NCBI GenBank assembly: GCA_016765135.1
Contig: JAESQN010000044.1
Coordinates: 126,001-190,000 of the forward strand
Origin: Robiginitomaculum sp.
GTDB lineage: Bacteria > Pseudomonadota > Alphaproteobacteria > Caulobacterales > Maricaulaceae
Direction: 5' to 3'
Length of the DNA stretch: 64,000 nucleotides
Shown: positions 27,214 through 35,383 of the stretch, piece by piece
Layout of the letters: the number at the start of each line of letters is the position of its first letter
How positions within the stretch are numbered: position 1 is the stretch's first letter
Notes under the pieces: generated by a model
Told to the model about the DNA's origin: nothing
Seen by the model: only the letters and a program-made list of their open reading frames with translations
Database searches by the model: none
Made by a program: the position numbers and the translations under genes

Positions 27214-27773
27214 AACCGCACCGTTTTATAGGGTGCCAAGAGGGCTTCGACGATAACGGGAATGGCAGGCGCTTCGGAGGTTTCACGAAACTCGAAAGCA
27301 TGGGTCAATAACAGGACAATGGCTTGTCTTAGCGGCAAGGGAATGTCGTCCGGCGTATCGCCATAGCCAGCTTCGAACTCGATTTCAAGCGTAGTGAACT
27401 CGGCCAGATAATCCGTCCAGTTTTTATCAGATTTAAGCCGGATCTCACCAGGCTCTTTTTTCGCACTCACGGTAAAATCGCTAGGCGGAATATCAACGGC
27501 CTGATCGTTTTCCGCAATCAGCGTCATCCGGATTACCGAAACCAAAGGCGGTCGCGGCAAACAGATACCCCGTCCATGCGGCACAGGTATTCGGTAAATA
27601 AAGCTACGACGGATCAAAGTGCGGCCAATGGTGTTTTCCACTTGGTGGCGAGTGGTTTTGATCAGGGTTTCGATCAACGCATCTTCAGCATTGCCGTCAA
27701 TACGCATAAAAAGTTTCGCATAAGCAAGATCAATCGGCTCCACCAAAGGAGGCGCTAGGTCAATAAGGGACAT
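27210..27773 (-). CDS. GTA g6-type head-tail connector (adaptor) protein
   Basis: The 187-residue protein from ATG 27773 (MSLIDLAPPLVEPIDL) shows the phage connector features YAKLFMRIDGNAEDALIETL and RHQVENTIGRTLI near the start and PLPLRQAIVLLLTHAFEFRE in the C-terminal helix. The longer frame start at 27785 is less likely. It is the first gene after the 200-base gap that follows the capsid gene, and overlaps g7 by 4 bases. Confidence 0.9.
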   Translation of the reverse strand: MSLIDLAPPLVEPIDLAYAKLFMRIDGNAEDALIETLIKTTRHQVENTIGRTLIRRSFIYRIPVPHGRGICLPRPPLVSVIRMTLIAENDQAVDIPPSDFTVSAKKEPGEIRLKSDKNWTDYLAEFTTLEIEFEAGYGDTPDDIPLPLRQAIVLLLTHAFEFRETSEAPAIPVIVEALLAPYKTVRL

Positions 27774-27977
27774 AATTTTTCTCAAAATAACGGATGTTTG
27801 TAACGGGTATTTATATGCTGCTTCCCCCGCAATCCCTCAACGGAATTTCCATAAACATTTAAATAGAAAACTAGTTTTGTTTTCACATAATCTTATGAAA
27901 ATTGGAAAGGTGAATACTATAAGTGGCTGTCCCCGCAAGGGGGAGGACGGGGACAGCCTTCGCGTTTACGAGTAGGG
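27774..27977. other. gap between capsid (g5) and connector (g6) genes
   Basis: This 204-base A/T-rich spacer holds no gene. Its only clear structure is the 10-bp hairpin at 27925-27958 just after the capsid stop; the rest, next to the g6 start, shows TTTTT and AAAA runs but no clear promoter. Confidence 0.6.
27925..27958 (-). repeat. strong hairpin just downstream of the capsid gene
   Basis: GGCTGTCCCC (27925-27934) is perfectly complementary to GGGGACAGCC (27949-27958), a 10-bp stem with a 14-base loop that itself can pair. It lies 20 bases after the capsid stop on the minus strand. No T-run follows, so it is more like an mRNA 3'-end stabiliser or partial attenuator than a full terminator. 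Confidence 0.75.
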
Positions 27978-29222
27978 TTAGCTCGCCGCGAATTTCAGAG
28001 TTTTGATGGCATTGAAATCTTGAATGCCGCCGCCGACCCGCTTGGTTGTGTAGAACAACACATAAGGTTTGGCAGAATACGGATCGCGCAATACCCGCAC
28101 GCCTTGACGGTCAACGATTAGATAGCCGCGCCTGAAATCGCCAAAAGCTATTGAGTAGCTGTCAGAAGCAATATCGGGCATGTCCTCGACTTCGACCAGC
28201 GGATAACCAAGCAATGATGAAGGTTGTCCGGCGGTGCTGGCGGGTTGCCAGATATAATTGCCGTCCGCGTCCTTGAACTTTCGAAGTGCGCCAACAGTGC
28301 GGCGGTTCATCATAAAGCTGGCATTCGCCCGGTAGCGGACTTTGGGTGCATAGATCAAATCAATCAACGCATCAATCGGCTCGGCAGTGTCAAATGCACC
28401 GTCGCTGCCGGTGGCAACATAACCGACATTGCCCCATGTATGGGACGCTTCGGCAACGGCAGTGTAATTCAAGATGCCGCTTGGTTTGTTAACGCCATCG
28501 CCAGCGGTAAATGCCGCAGTTTCCTGGGCCGCAAACACATCGCGAACCTCGTCGGCCAGCCATTGGTCAACATCGGCAACACCGTCGTCGAGCAAGATTT
28601 GCGTGGCGGCTGGCATGGCGTAAAGTTCGCCGGTCGGAAAGTCCAGAAGCTCCATTTGCGGGGCCGTGGTTTCGGGTCTGGCATCGGTTTCACCGGCCCA
28701 GCCTGATGCGGCACCACCAGCACTAACCGGTTTTTTGAAGTTTATAGCTCCAATAGAACGGATCGTGGAAATTGTCCGAAACGGTGAGGCTTCGGCCAAC
28801 GCCCGGTCAATGCGGCTTTCGGTTTCAGCCGGAGCAACATAGCCGCCCTCTGCGCCGACGCCTGCTGTTAGTGCTTTGCCTTCTAGGGCACCGAGAGCAT
28901 TTGCGTCTCCGGTACGGATATAGCTTGACCATGCGGATTTGGCTTCGCTTTTTTGCGAACCAACACCAATATGGGGCTGGGCATTTTTAATGGCCAGGCG
29001 TTCGATTTTGCCAGTTTGTTGATCCAGCGCCGCGTTTAAACGCTCGACCTTTTCGTTAAGCAAAATGTCAGCCGATTGCTTGGCTTCAATTTCGGCCAGA
29101 CGTTGATCATTGGCGTCTTTGAAAGCCGCGAATGTGGCGGAAAAATCGGCTTGTGCAGTGCGCATTTCGGCCGATTTAACCATTTTGGTTTCTTTCTTAG
29201 GGGTGGTTTTGGAATTTCTCAC
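27978..29222 (-). CDS. GTA g5-type major capsid protein (HK97 fold)
   Basis: The 414 residues comprise an N-terminal coiled-coil scaffold-like delta domain (about 20-85, with DQRLAEIEAKQSADILLNEK) followed by the HK97 capsid fold. Landmarks are LTAGVGAEGGYVAPAE, ATQILLDDGVADVDQWLADE, FMMNRRTVGALRKFKDADGN and the C-terminal RDPYSAKPYVLFYTTKRVGG. The protease from g4 probably removes the N-terminal part. Translation starts at GTG 29222, because AAGGAG lies 7 bases upstream inside the end of g4. Confidence 0.95.
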   Translation of the reverse strand: MRNSKTTPKKETKMVKSAEMRTAQADFSATFAAFKDANDQRLAEIEAKQSADILLNEKVERLNAALDQQTGKIERLAIKNAQPHIGVGSQKSEAKSAWSSYIRTGDANALGALEGKALTAGVGAEGGYVAPAETESRIDRALAEASPFRTISTIRSIGAINFKKPVSAGGAASGWAGETDARPETTAPQMELLDFPTGELYAMPAATQILLDDGVADVDQWLADEVRDVFAAQETAAFTAGDGVNKPSGILNYTAVAEASHTWGNVGYVATGSDGAFDTAEPIDALIDLIYAPKVRYRANASFMMNRRTVGALRKFKDADGNYIWQPASTAGQPSSLLGYPLVEVEDMPDIASDSYSIAFGDFRRGYLIVDRQGVRVLRDPYSAKPYVLFYTTKRVGGGIQDFNAIKTLKFAAS

Positions 29223-29710
29223 ATTATTCTCCTTTGTGAGGTTGGGTGTTCATAAGCGAACGTTTTATCGATTTGGGCGTCGATTTGGGTGATGCGTGCA
29301 GCACGCAGCATTGGGAAGGCGACGATGGATACTTCCCAAAGCTCTAATTCGTTCAGTTCTCGTCCGGGGTTTAGAGCCTTGCTCCGCAAAGTTCGGTAAC
29401 CGATGGACAGGCCTTTGAGCGCACCGGAACGCACCAGTCTGGCCGTGCGGTCGGCTCGCTCCTCGCCGAGGAAAATATCGCCGGACACAAACAGTCCCGT
29501 AGCGTCTTCAAACATACGGTGCCAAACCCCGATGGGTTCTTTGGTTTCATGGGCGAACAGCATGGGTAGCTTGCCGTCTTTCAGGGACAAAAGACTGGCG
29601 GCAAATGCGCCCTTGCGGACAATGTCTCCGCCCAGGTCTTTCTTGCCAAACAGGCTGGCATAGCCGGAAATACGCATACGCCCGGTATGCGGTGAGTGGT
29701 TTGTGTTCAT
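29219..29710 (-). CDS. GTA g4-type prohead protease (HK97/U35 family)
   Basis: The 163-residue protease starts at ATG 29710 (MNTNHSPHTGRMRISGYASL). Its catalytic His lies in MLFAHETKEPIGVW and the Ser in SGALKGLSIGYRT, with LWEVSIVAFPM near the end, the usual order of the U35 family. It would cut the capsid N-terminus during head maturation. It overlaps the capsid start by 4 bases. The frame is open upstream into element B, but that stretch is not part of the family. Confidence 0.93.
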   Translation of the reverse strand: MNTNHSPHTGRMRISGYASLFGKKDLGGDIVRKGAFAASLLSLKDGKLPMLFAHETKEPIGVWHRMFEDATGLFVSGDIFLGEERADRTARLVRSGALKGLSIGYRTLRSKALNPGRELNELELWEVSIVAFPMLRAARITQIDAQIDKTFAYEHPTSQRRIM

Positions 29711-29763
29711 GTGTCGGGTTCTTTTCTTTGTGGTGTTTTGCGACAAATTTAGAGTATGTTTTT

Positions 29764-29914
29764 CTTTCCTTCCTCCGTTCTTTACGGGGGAAGTGGGCGC
29801 CTCTTGGCGCTCGATGGGGGGTAATCTCACGTCTTTCGTCAGAGTGTAGTTGTTCCCCCCATCGCCTCCGCAAGAGCTCCGGCACTTCCCCCGTGAAAAA
29901 CGGAGGAAGGAAAG
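29764..29914. repeat. inverted-repeat element B inside the GTA cluster
   Basis: This 151-bp element has 30-bp inverted ends (29764-29793 and 29885-29914; 28 of 30 complementary), each end also a small palindrome. The inner segment 29856-29885 is 28/30 identical to 25028-25057 of element A. It fills the gap between g3.5 and g4 and is probably transcribed with the cluster. Confidence 0.8.
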
Positions 29915-29935
29915 AAGGCGGTATACTCCAGGTTT

Positions 29936-30175
29936 CTAATTCTTCTCTTGATCCAGACGGCGTTCTATTCTTGCCAGGGACTGTCTTGCCATGATCATTT
30001 GTTCTTCGAGACGGGCCATGCGTTCGACGACCAGCGGGCTGGCGGATGTGGTTCTTTCCAAAGTTTTCAACCTTGCTTCGGCGGCACCGCCCCACATGAG
30101 CGCCCCGGCACTTTGGATGGCTAATGTGACGATAATGCCGACACTTACGGTGCGCTCCAGCTTTAGTCCGTTCAT
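29936..30175 (-). CDS. GTA g3.5-type small membrane-associated protein
   Basis: This is a 79-residue protein with one N-terminal hydrophobic helix (VSVGIIVTLAIQSAGALMW) followed by a charged coiled-coil-like tail (RLKTLERTTS, RMARLEEQMIMARQSLARIE). A small protein of this shape sits between portal and protease genes in many GTA clusters (orf g3.5). Its role in head formation is not well defined. It overlaps the portal gene by 4 bases. Confidence 0.78.
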   Translation of the reverse strand: MNGLKLERTVSVGIIVTLAIQSAGALMWGGAAEARLKTLERTTSASPLVVERMARLEEQMIMARQSLARIERRLDQEKN

Positions 30176-31356
30176 GCTGTTGGCTCCGACATTGGTGCGA
30201 GACTGGCCCGCTCGCGTTTTTCATCAACGCTCATGAAATCGATGTTGTTTAAGGCGGCCAATCTCGCGCTACGCTCTGCGGCCAGGGCCGGGATGTCATC
30301 TATATCCGGGACAATGCGCAAATCATCGCCGTACCAATCAGCCAGCCAGCCGCCTAGACTATCGGCGGTTTTGCTTACCAGTGGTAAAATAGTTTGACGC
30401 CAAAAGGCCAGATTGGCTTCTTTGTAATTGGCATAGGTATTGTCACCGGGAATGCCCAGCAACATTGGCGGCACCCCGAACGCCAGAGCGATTTCACGGG
30501 CTGCCTCGCGTTTGGCATTGATGAAATCCATATCGGTTGGGCTCATGCTCATGGACTTCCAGTCCAGACCGCCCTCCAGTAATAAAGGCCGCCCGGCAGC
30601 GCTGGCACCCGAATGCTTGTTCTCAAGCTCGGATTTTAGTCGCTCAAACTGCTCATCGCTTAAATTCTCTGCGCCGCTTGCGCCTTTGTAAACCAGCGCC
30701 CCGCTTGGTCGCGCGGAATTATCCAGCAGCGCCTTCGTCCAGACACTGCCGGAATTATGGACATCAACGGCTTTGGCGGCGGCTTCCAGGGGAGAGAAGC
30801 CGTAAATATCATCGGTCGGATGGAACAGGCGCATATGATGCACGGCCAGCAAGCCGGTGTTTAGCGCAGGCGCGAAGCGACGCCTTTTGCCCGCGACTTC
30901 ATAATCCCATGCTATTGGCCAGCCGGTATTATCGGTCACGGCCCGCATACGGTCGGGGCGTAATGTGAATAATGCGGCGGGCATATCGTCTACCAACACG
31001 GCTTCCAAGAAGCTGTCACCGCCCAATTGTAAATAACCATAAACGCTTTCGAAAAATTCAGCGCGGGATATTTTTGGATTGGGTGAGCGCAACAGGCGTT
31101 CTATCGGGTCAGTCCCGCTACATTCATTATCGCGGCGCACGCAAAATGGCACTGACGCCGCCGCTTCAGCGATTAAGCGAATACAGCGGTAAGCCACCGC
31201 ATTGCCCTGATAGCCTTCACGGGCCAAGGCGCCATAATTATGGGGTGTCCAGTGGGTGGCATTCGCTAATTGCAAAGCCACCAAAGGTGCGCCAGCACCG
31301 GAATGAGATTTAGTTTGAGGGGTACGGGCAAATGCCGTCCGCAGCCAGGTTTTCAT
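30172..31356 (-). CDS. GTA g3-type portal protein (HK97 family)
   Basis: The 394-residue portal has the family landmarks GNAVAYRCIRLIAEAAASVPF, the PIERLLRSPNPKISRAEFFE clip region, and the long C-terminal FGVPPMLLGIPGDNTYANYK. Twelve copies would form the vertex through which DNA is packaged. Start ATG 31356 (MKTWLRTAFARTPQ) is chosen because the upstream in-frame extension has no family match. It overlaps g3.5 by 4 bases. Confidence 0.93.
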   Translation of the reverse strand: MKTWLRTAFARTPQTKSHSGAGAPLVALQLANATHWTPHNYGALAREGYQGNAVAYRCIRLIAEAAASVPFCVRRDNECSGTDPIERLLRSPNPKISRAEFFESVYGYLQLGGDSFLEAVLVDDMPAALFTLRPDRMRAVTDNTGWPIAWDYEVAGKRRRFAPALNTGLLAVHHMRLFHPTDDIYGFSPLEAAAKAVDVHNSGSVWTKALLDNSARPSGALVYKGASGAENLSDEQFERLKSELENKHSGASAAGRPLLLEGGLDWKSMSMSPTDMDFINAKREAAREIALAFGVPPMLLGIPGDNTYANYKEANLAFWRQTILPLVSKTADSLGGWLADWYGDDLRIVPDIDDIPALAAERSARLAALNNIDFMSVDEKRERASLAPMSEPTA

Positions 31357-31503
31357 AAGATATCCGTAAGTTTGATTTCTCTGGCTCTGAACTGCGCTTA
31401 TATAAGAGACGCAATTTCTGACCATGGATGAAATCTACCCCAACTTGCGGGGTCATGGAAATATCTCTGCCTTGTATTGGTATTTATTTGATTTAATAGA
31501 GTT

Positions 31504-31935
31504 TTATGCCGCGCCCATCAAGGAAACACTTTGGTGACGTTGGCCTTTTCCGGCGTAGTTCATGGCTAAGGCATAGCTTTTGCGGGTTTGTGCGCGTAGT
31601 GTGTGAGCCCCAAGCATGGACGCTATGGTTATAGCACCCCGGTAGGCTGAAATGGCAGCTTCGATTGCGGACATGTCCCCTTCATTTTTACCAATGTTCA
31701 ATAACACATCACCAAGTTTCTTTTGGACGCGGGCATCTTCGATCTGGGCTGTGTCCGGAGAATAAAGCCCTTCAGCCGTTCGCATGGCTTGCACCGCTTC
31801 GATTAGGGGCGTTACTTCACCAGTTTCGTTGGCTAATGCAATCATGCGCAATGCCATCTCCCGGTTAAGACTTGCTAATTCTACGGTCGCGGTTTTGTGC
31901 TCGCGCCGTAACCTAAATTTGTTCGCTATCGCCAT
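31504..31935 (-). CDS. unknown helical (TPR-like) protein within the GTA cluster
   Basis: The 143-residue protein is set by GGAGAG 4 bases before the ATG at 31935. It is almost all alpha-helix in character, with repeating helix pairs such as IEAVQAMRTAEGLYS and IEAAISAYRGAITIASML that resemble tetratricopeptide units. I recognise no named family. Its place between the terminase side and the portal, on the same strand and in the same transcript direction, suggests it is co-expressed with the GTA. It could be a passenger gene. Confidence 0.6.
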   Translation of the reverse strand: MAIANKFRLRREHKTATVELASLNREMALRMIALANETGEVTPLIEAVQAMRTAEGLYSPDTAQIEDARVQKKLGDVLLNIGKNEGDMSAIEAAISAYRGAITIASMLGAHTLRAQTRKSYALAMNYAGKGQRHQSVSLMGAA

Positions 31936-31994
31936 TATTCTCTCCACATTTGCAATATTTGTGGCCCTTTTGAGCGATTATGGTTAAAAACCCC

Positions 31995-32528
31995 TTAATT
32001 ATCAAGGTTAAACATTGATTCAGCTTCCGTATTTTTCCAAAGGGTTTGCGCGAAACGGTTGAAATCTGTTCCGGTTTTTGTGCGCAACAAATTTATACCG
32101 GCATGTTGAAATATCGCATCTTTAAAGCCGTCAACCATCTTGGCTTCGTCGTCCAAATGAGAACGTCCGTCCAACTCAATTGCATAAATAACACGCCCGC
32201 GTCCGTCGCATATAATAAAGTCTACGTGGCGGGATTTTATTCTGCCTCGGTATTGCCAGCGTAGGCGGGTGTCTTTGATGGCTCGCTTGACCCGCAAAAT
32301 ATCTTCGAGGCGGACTTTAGCCATGACGTGAAACCCGGGCTGTTTATGTCGGAGCAGGGCCGTAAACAATGCCTGTTCAGGGGCGTTGACAAATAAACTC
32401 TCGCAAGCTTCATAGGCCATTAAGGTTTGTCTATCCGCTTGTGTGCTTTTTGGAACTGGCCATTTGGCCCGGCGCAAAACCAACCAAAATACGGCACCAA
32501 TTCCGGCGGTAATCAATAATTCAAGCAT
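31995..32528 (-). CDS. DUF2726 protein: membrane-anchored, nuclease-like domain
   Basis: The 177-residue product (ATG 32528) has an N-terminal transmembrane helix (LITAGIGAVFWLVLRR). A DUF2726 domain follows: ALFTALLRHKQPGFHVMAKV, then RHVDFIICDGRGRVIYAIEL and DGRSHLDDEAKMVDGFKDAIF. The D-x(n)-E-x-D pattern in the core is that of PD-(D/E)xK-like nuclease folds, but activity is not shown. A TTG at 32564 directly after the terminase stop is an alternative start, with no ribosome site. It lies between large terminase and portal, where standard GTA clusters have no such gene. Confidence 0.75.
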   Translation of the reverse strand: MLELLITAGIGAVFWLVLRRAKWPVPKSTQADRQTLMAYEACESLFVNAPEQALFTALLRHKQPGFHVMAKVRLEDILRVKRAIKDTRLRWQYRGRIKSRHVDFIICDGRGRVIYAIELDGRSHLDDEAKMVDGFKDAIFQHAGINLLRTKTGTDFNRFAQTLWKNTEAESMFNLDN

Positions 32529-32565
32529 AGAACATATAATGAACAAGTAGAAAGGTGTTTGCAAG

Positions 32566-33855
32566 CTATAATGTTCTGACCTTGGGGAGCGGCGGTCTTG
32601 CCTTGAGTAGCAAGTCCGTCACCGCCCAGACCAGTGCATCGGCACGGTCTGGGCTTTTTCTCGGCCCGTCAATAGCGCCCAGTGAACATAGCTCATCTTC
32701 CAATGCTGCCAAACCGCGCACATGTTTGACTTTGCCGCGTTCATAGAGTGTTGCCACAGGTTCGGCGCGGGCAGTCTTGGATTTGGACGCATAAACAGTG
32801 CGCAGTGGCGTTTCACCTTCAATGGCATCCAGCACCGCATTGACCATTTCACCGCCCTGATTGATCTCGGCCAGCAGATAGTCTGCGTCCCAGTCGCGCC
32901 ATAATTCCACCGCAAGCGCCGCCCATTCAACGGGCTTTAATCCTTGTGTGGTGGCATCGTGCAACACATAGACCACCGCTTGCGCTCCGAAGCCTGAACG
33001 CCCGGCTACAATCAGGCCGCACGCATCTGCTTTGGCACCGGAACTGGCAGGCGGGTCAATGGCAACGACGATTTTTTCTAAACCTTTCGGTGCTTTGTCC
33101 ACCAAAACCTGGTCGATCAGGGCGCGTGTCCACAGTGCACCTTCGCGGTCTTCCAGTATTTCGCCGTTCAACTCCTGACGGCCCAATCTTGTACCGCCGT
33201 AAATTTCATATATGTTGCGTATGAAAGCAGGAGACAGGTTTTTTTCATTGTCTTTGGTGGCCGTCCGGCTCACGACTACGCTTGGTTCGGCCATGAGTTT
33301 TTTTAAAGAGATTATAGGTTTTGGGGTCGTTGTTATGACGAGTTGAGGCGTTTCTCCCAGCCGTAATCCCATGCGCAAATTTGACAATGTATCTTCGGGG
33401 TAGGCCCAGGCGCAAAATTCATCTGCCCAGGCACAATCGAATTGTGGCCCGCGTAACCCGTCCGGGTCTTCGGCGGAAAACACCTGTCCCACGGCTCCGT
33501 TCTCCCATTCCAGCCGCCGCCGTGATGAAATGTAATAGGGTCGGTTATCGTGTGTTTCTATATTAAGTAGCCCACTTTTCCCCTCGATCATAACCTCGCG
33601 AGCTTCATTGTATGTCGGTGCCACCAGAGCAATACGCTTGGCTCCGTCCGCGACTTGTTCACGAACCCATTCGGCTCCCGTCCGGGTTTTGCCTGCTCCT
33701 CGACCGCCGAGAAGTAGCCAAATGCGCCAATCCCCTGGTGGCGGGGTTTGGTCAGGGCGACGGATTACGGGCCACGCAGAGTTCGTGCCTATGTAGTATT
33801 TCAGTTTGTCCCCGTCCAAACCACTCAAGGCGCGGACCATTTCTTCCTGGGTCAA
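32566..33855 (-). CDS. GTA g2-type terminase large subunit
   Basis: This is the DNA-packaging motor, 429 residues. The ATPase has Walker A GGRGAGKT (50-57) and a Walker B-like CAWADEF (about 145-150). The RNase H-like nuclease domain carries acidic residues in VVAIDPPAS and near the C-terminal SPDRADALVWAV. The domains look intact, so packaging should be functional. Its start overlaps the candidate small terminase gene by 4 bases. Confidence 0.95.
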   Translation of the reverse strand: MTQEEMVRALSGLDGDKLKYYIGTNSAWPVIRRPDQTPPPGDWRIWLLLGGRGAGKTRTGAEWVREQVADGAKRIALVAPTYNEAREVMIEGKSGLLNIETHDNRPYYISSRRRLEWENGAVGQVFSAEDPDGLRGPQFDCAWADEFCAWAYPEDTLSNLRMGLRLGETPQLVITTTPKPIISLKKLMAEPSVVVSRTATKDNEKNLSPAFIRNIYEIYGGTRLGRQELNGEILEDREGALWTRALIDQVLVDKAPKGLEKIVVAIDPPASSGAKADACGLIVAGRSGFGAQAVVYVLHDATTQGLKPVEWAALAVELWRDWDADYLLAEINQGGEMVNAVLDAIEGETPLRTVYASKSKTARAEPVATLYERGKVKHVRGLAALEDELCSLGAIDGPRKSPDRADALVWAVTDLLLKARPPLPKVRTL

Positions 33856-34205
33856 ACAAGGCCCCCGTTTTTGCTAATAAGTTCTGCCAATTCTGTGGCC
33901 AAAGCCTCTTTTTCTTCAAGAGTATAGGTCTGCTTCGCAGATATTTCGGCGTCTACAATTGCTTTATTATGGGTGAGTATCTCTTTGACGGTTTTCATGA
34001 GGATAGATATTTCACGGGCATGTTTATCTGCGACCATCTCGCTTTCCAAGTCGCTTGAATATTTGATTAAAGCGTTTATGCGTTTAACCAAAAGCTCCCC
34101 ATCAATGTAAAACCCCGAATAAGGATCAGCGTAAAGTTCAGGGCCGGGATCGGTCTTTATTGGTATTAAGTCTATCGAATTGATTGTCAGGGTTTGTTTG
34201 GTCAT
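33852..34205 (-). CDS. candidate GTA small terminase (g1 position)
   Basis: The 117-residue protein from ATG 34205 has no strong match that I can name. It has a central helical stretch (VKRINALIKYSSDLESEMVA) and a second long helix ending in EEKEALATELAELISKNG, suited to oligomerisation. Its position immediately before the large terminase, overlapping it by 4 bases, and its size are those of RcGTA g1, shown in R. capsulatus to be a small terminase. An upstream in-frame start at 34232 is less likely. Confidence 0.6.
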   Translation of the reverse strand: MTKQTLTINSIDLIPIKTDPGPELYADPYSGFYIDGELLVKRINALIKYSSDLESEMVADKHAREISILMKTVKEILTHNKAIVDAEISAKQTYTLEEKEALATELAELISKNGGLV

Positions 34206-34372
34206 ATCCGAACAATGGGGGGGGATAGTCAATCATGGATAAGATTTATCAAAGAACGTTCAGCCTGCGACAAGTCCGCACACTTTAGCTGTTGGGCGCT
34301 GTTATTGCAGGGATATTAGGAAGTTTATGTGAGTGTTTCAATATTGGAACCAAAGCACGAGTGGAGATGAAA
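34206..34372. other. divergent regulatory gap of the GTA cluster
   Basis: This 167-base gap separates the first GTA gene (minus strand) from the JmjC-type gene (plus strand) and must hold the main GTA promoter. Visible signals are a G-run (nine G at about 34217-34224) and a GAACGTTC palindrome at 34254-34261. No clear -35/-10 pair is seen on either strand. Confidence 0.4.
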
Positions 34373-35320
34373 ATGCAACTTATTCAAAATTGGACACAGG
34401 AAAACCGCGATAATTACGGCAAGCAGGTTATGGTGGTTAAACATGCTATGAACGAAACGGGCTTGTTCACGGACGAAGCGCTAGCGGAAATGCTGGATGC
34501 GCATCCAAGCCATTTAATAGATTTCCAACATCTTCCAGACAATCCTGAATACCCGGACCAGCAAGTGACTGTGGATTTTAGTGGTGCGGACGGCGCTACC
34601 ATGCTCAGGGCGGCCAAATCATCCGGCAAGGTCTGGATCAATGTACGCGAGGTTATGAACCGTCAGCCAAAATACAAAAAAGTCCTGGAACAATTACACG
34701 GGGAACTGGAAGAACATACCGGCAAGAACGCAGACCGTCGCAATTGCCGTGGCGGGATTTTAATCTCGTCTGCGAGCGCGGCAACACCTTATCATTCCGA
34801 TCCGACTTTAACACATTTGTGTCATATACGCGGCCATAAAAAAGCCTGGGTTTATCCAAAAACGCAAGATTTTTTACCTGACGCTGCCTATGAAAGCATT
34901 GTATTGGGCGAAGTCGACGAAGATATGCCGTTTAGTTATGATATGGATGCGTTTGCCGTCATTGCAGGTGCGGATTTGCACGGCGGCGAGATGGTAAGCT
35001 GGCCGCACCGCTCGCCGCACAGGGTCGAAAACGTGACTTTTTGTGTATCCATGGTTATGGAGTTTTCCACCAGACGTAGTGCGTTCACCAATGCAGGCAT
35101 GTTCGCCAATGGCGTGCTGCGCCGTAAATATGGCCGCAATCCAAGCTGGGCACATGCATCAGCCCCCGAAAAGGTCGCGAAAGCCGCCTTGGGCCGACTG
35201 ATGATGAAGCTCGGCACCCGCAAAACATTTCGCCGCAAAGACTTGGTGCGCTTTAAACTGGACGAGACGGTTGAAGGCTTCGTCCGCGCAGTCGCAAAGC
35301 CATATGAGCGGGTGCATTAG
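34373..35320 (+). CDS. JmjC/cupin-type Fe(II) oxygenase-like protein
   Basis: The 315-residue protein has an HxD iron motif at H141-S142-D143 (TPYHSDPTLTHL), followed by RGHKKAWVYP and the distal histidine region SWPHRSPHRVENVTF (H212 or H216), as in JmjC and cupin-8 hydroxylases. Such enzymes use 2-oxoglutarate to hydroxylate proteins or small molecules. The target is unknown. The start at 34373 has GGAG six bases before it. It diverges from the GTA cluster. Confidence 0.72.
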   Translation: MQLIQNWTQENRDNYGKQVMVVKHAMNETGLFTDEALAEMLDAHPSHLIDFQHLPDNPEYPDQQVTVDFSGADGATMLRAAKSSGKVWINVREVMNRQPKYKKVLEQLHGELEEHTGKNADRRNCRGGILISSASAATPYHSDPTLTHLCHIRGHKKAWVYPKTQDFLPDAAYESIVLGEVDEDMPFSYDMDAFAVIAGADLHGGEMVSWPHRSPHRVENVTFCVSMVMEFSTRRSAFTNAGMFANGVLRRKYGRNPSWAHASAPEKVAKAALGRLMMKLGTRKTFRRKDLVRFKLDETVEGFVRAVAKPYERVH

Positions 35321-35383
35321 GGCAGATATCTGAGCGGCTGGTATCAATTGTAAATGAGCCACATTTGTTGGATGGTTAGGTTG

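Noticed and set aside
31426-31503. Search for a gene or promoter between portal and the TPR-like gene
   Set aside because: Only 78 to 147 bases of non-coding sequence; no convincing frame or promoter motif was found.
34254-34261. GAACGTTC palindrome as an SOS box in the GTA promoter region
   Set aside because: It lacks the spacer of alphaproteobacterial LexA sites, and an 8-base palindrome is expected by chance at this scale.
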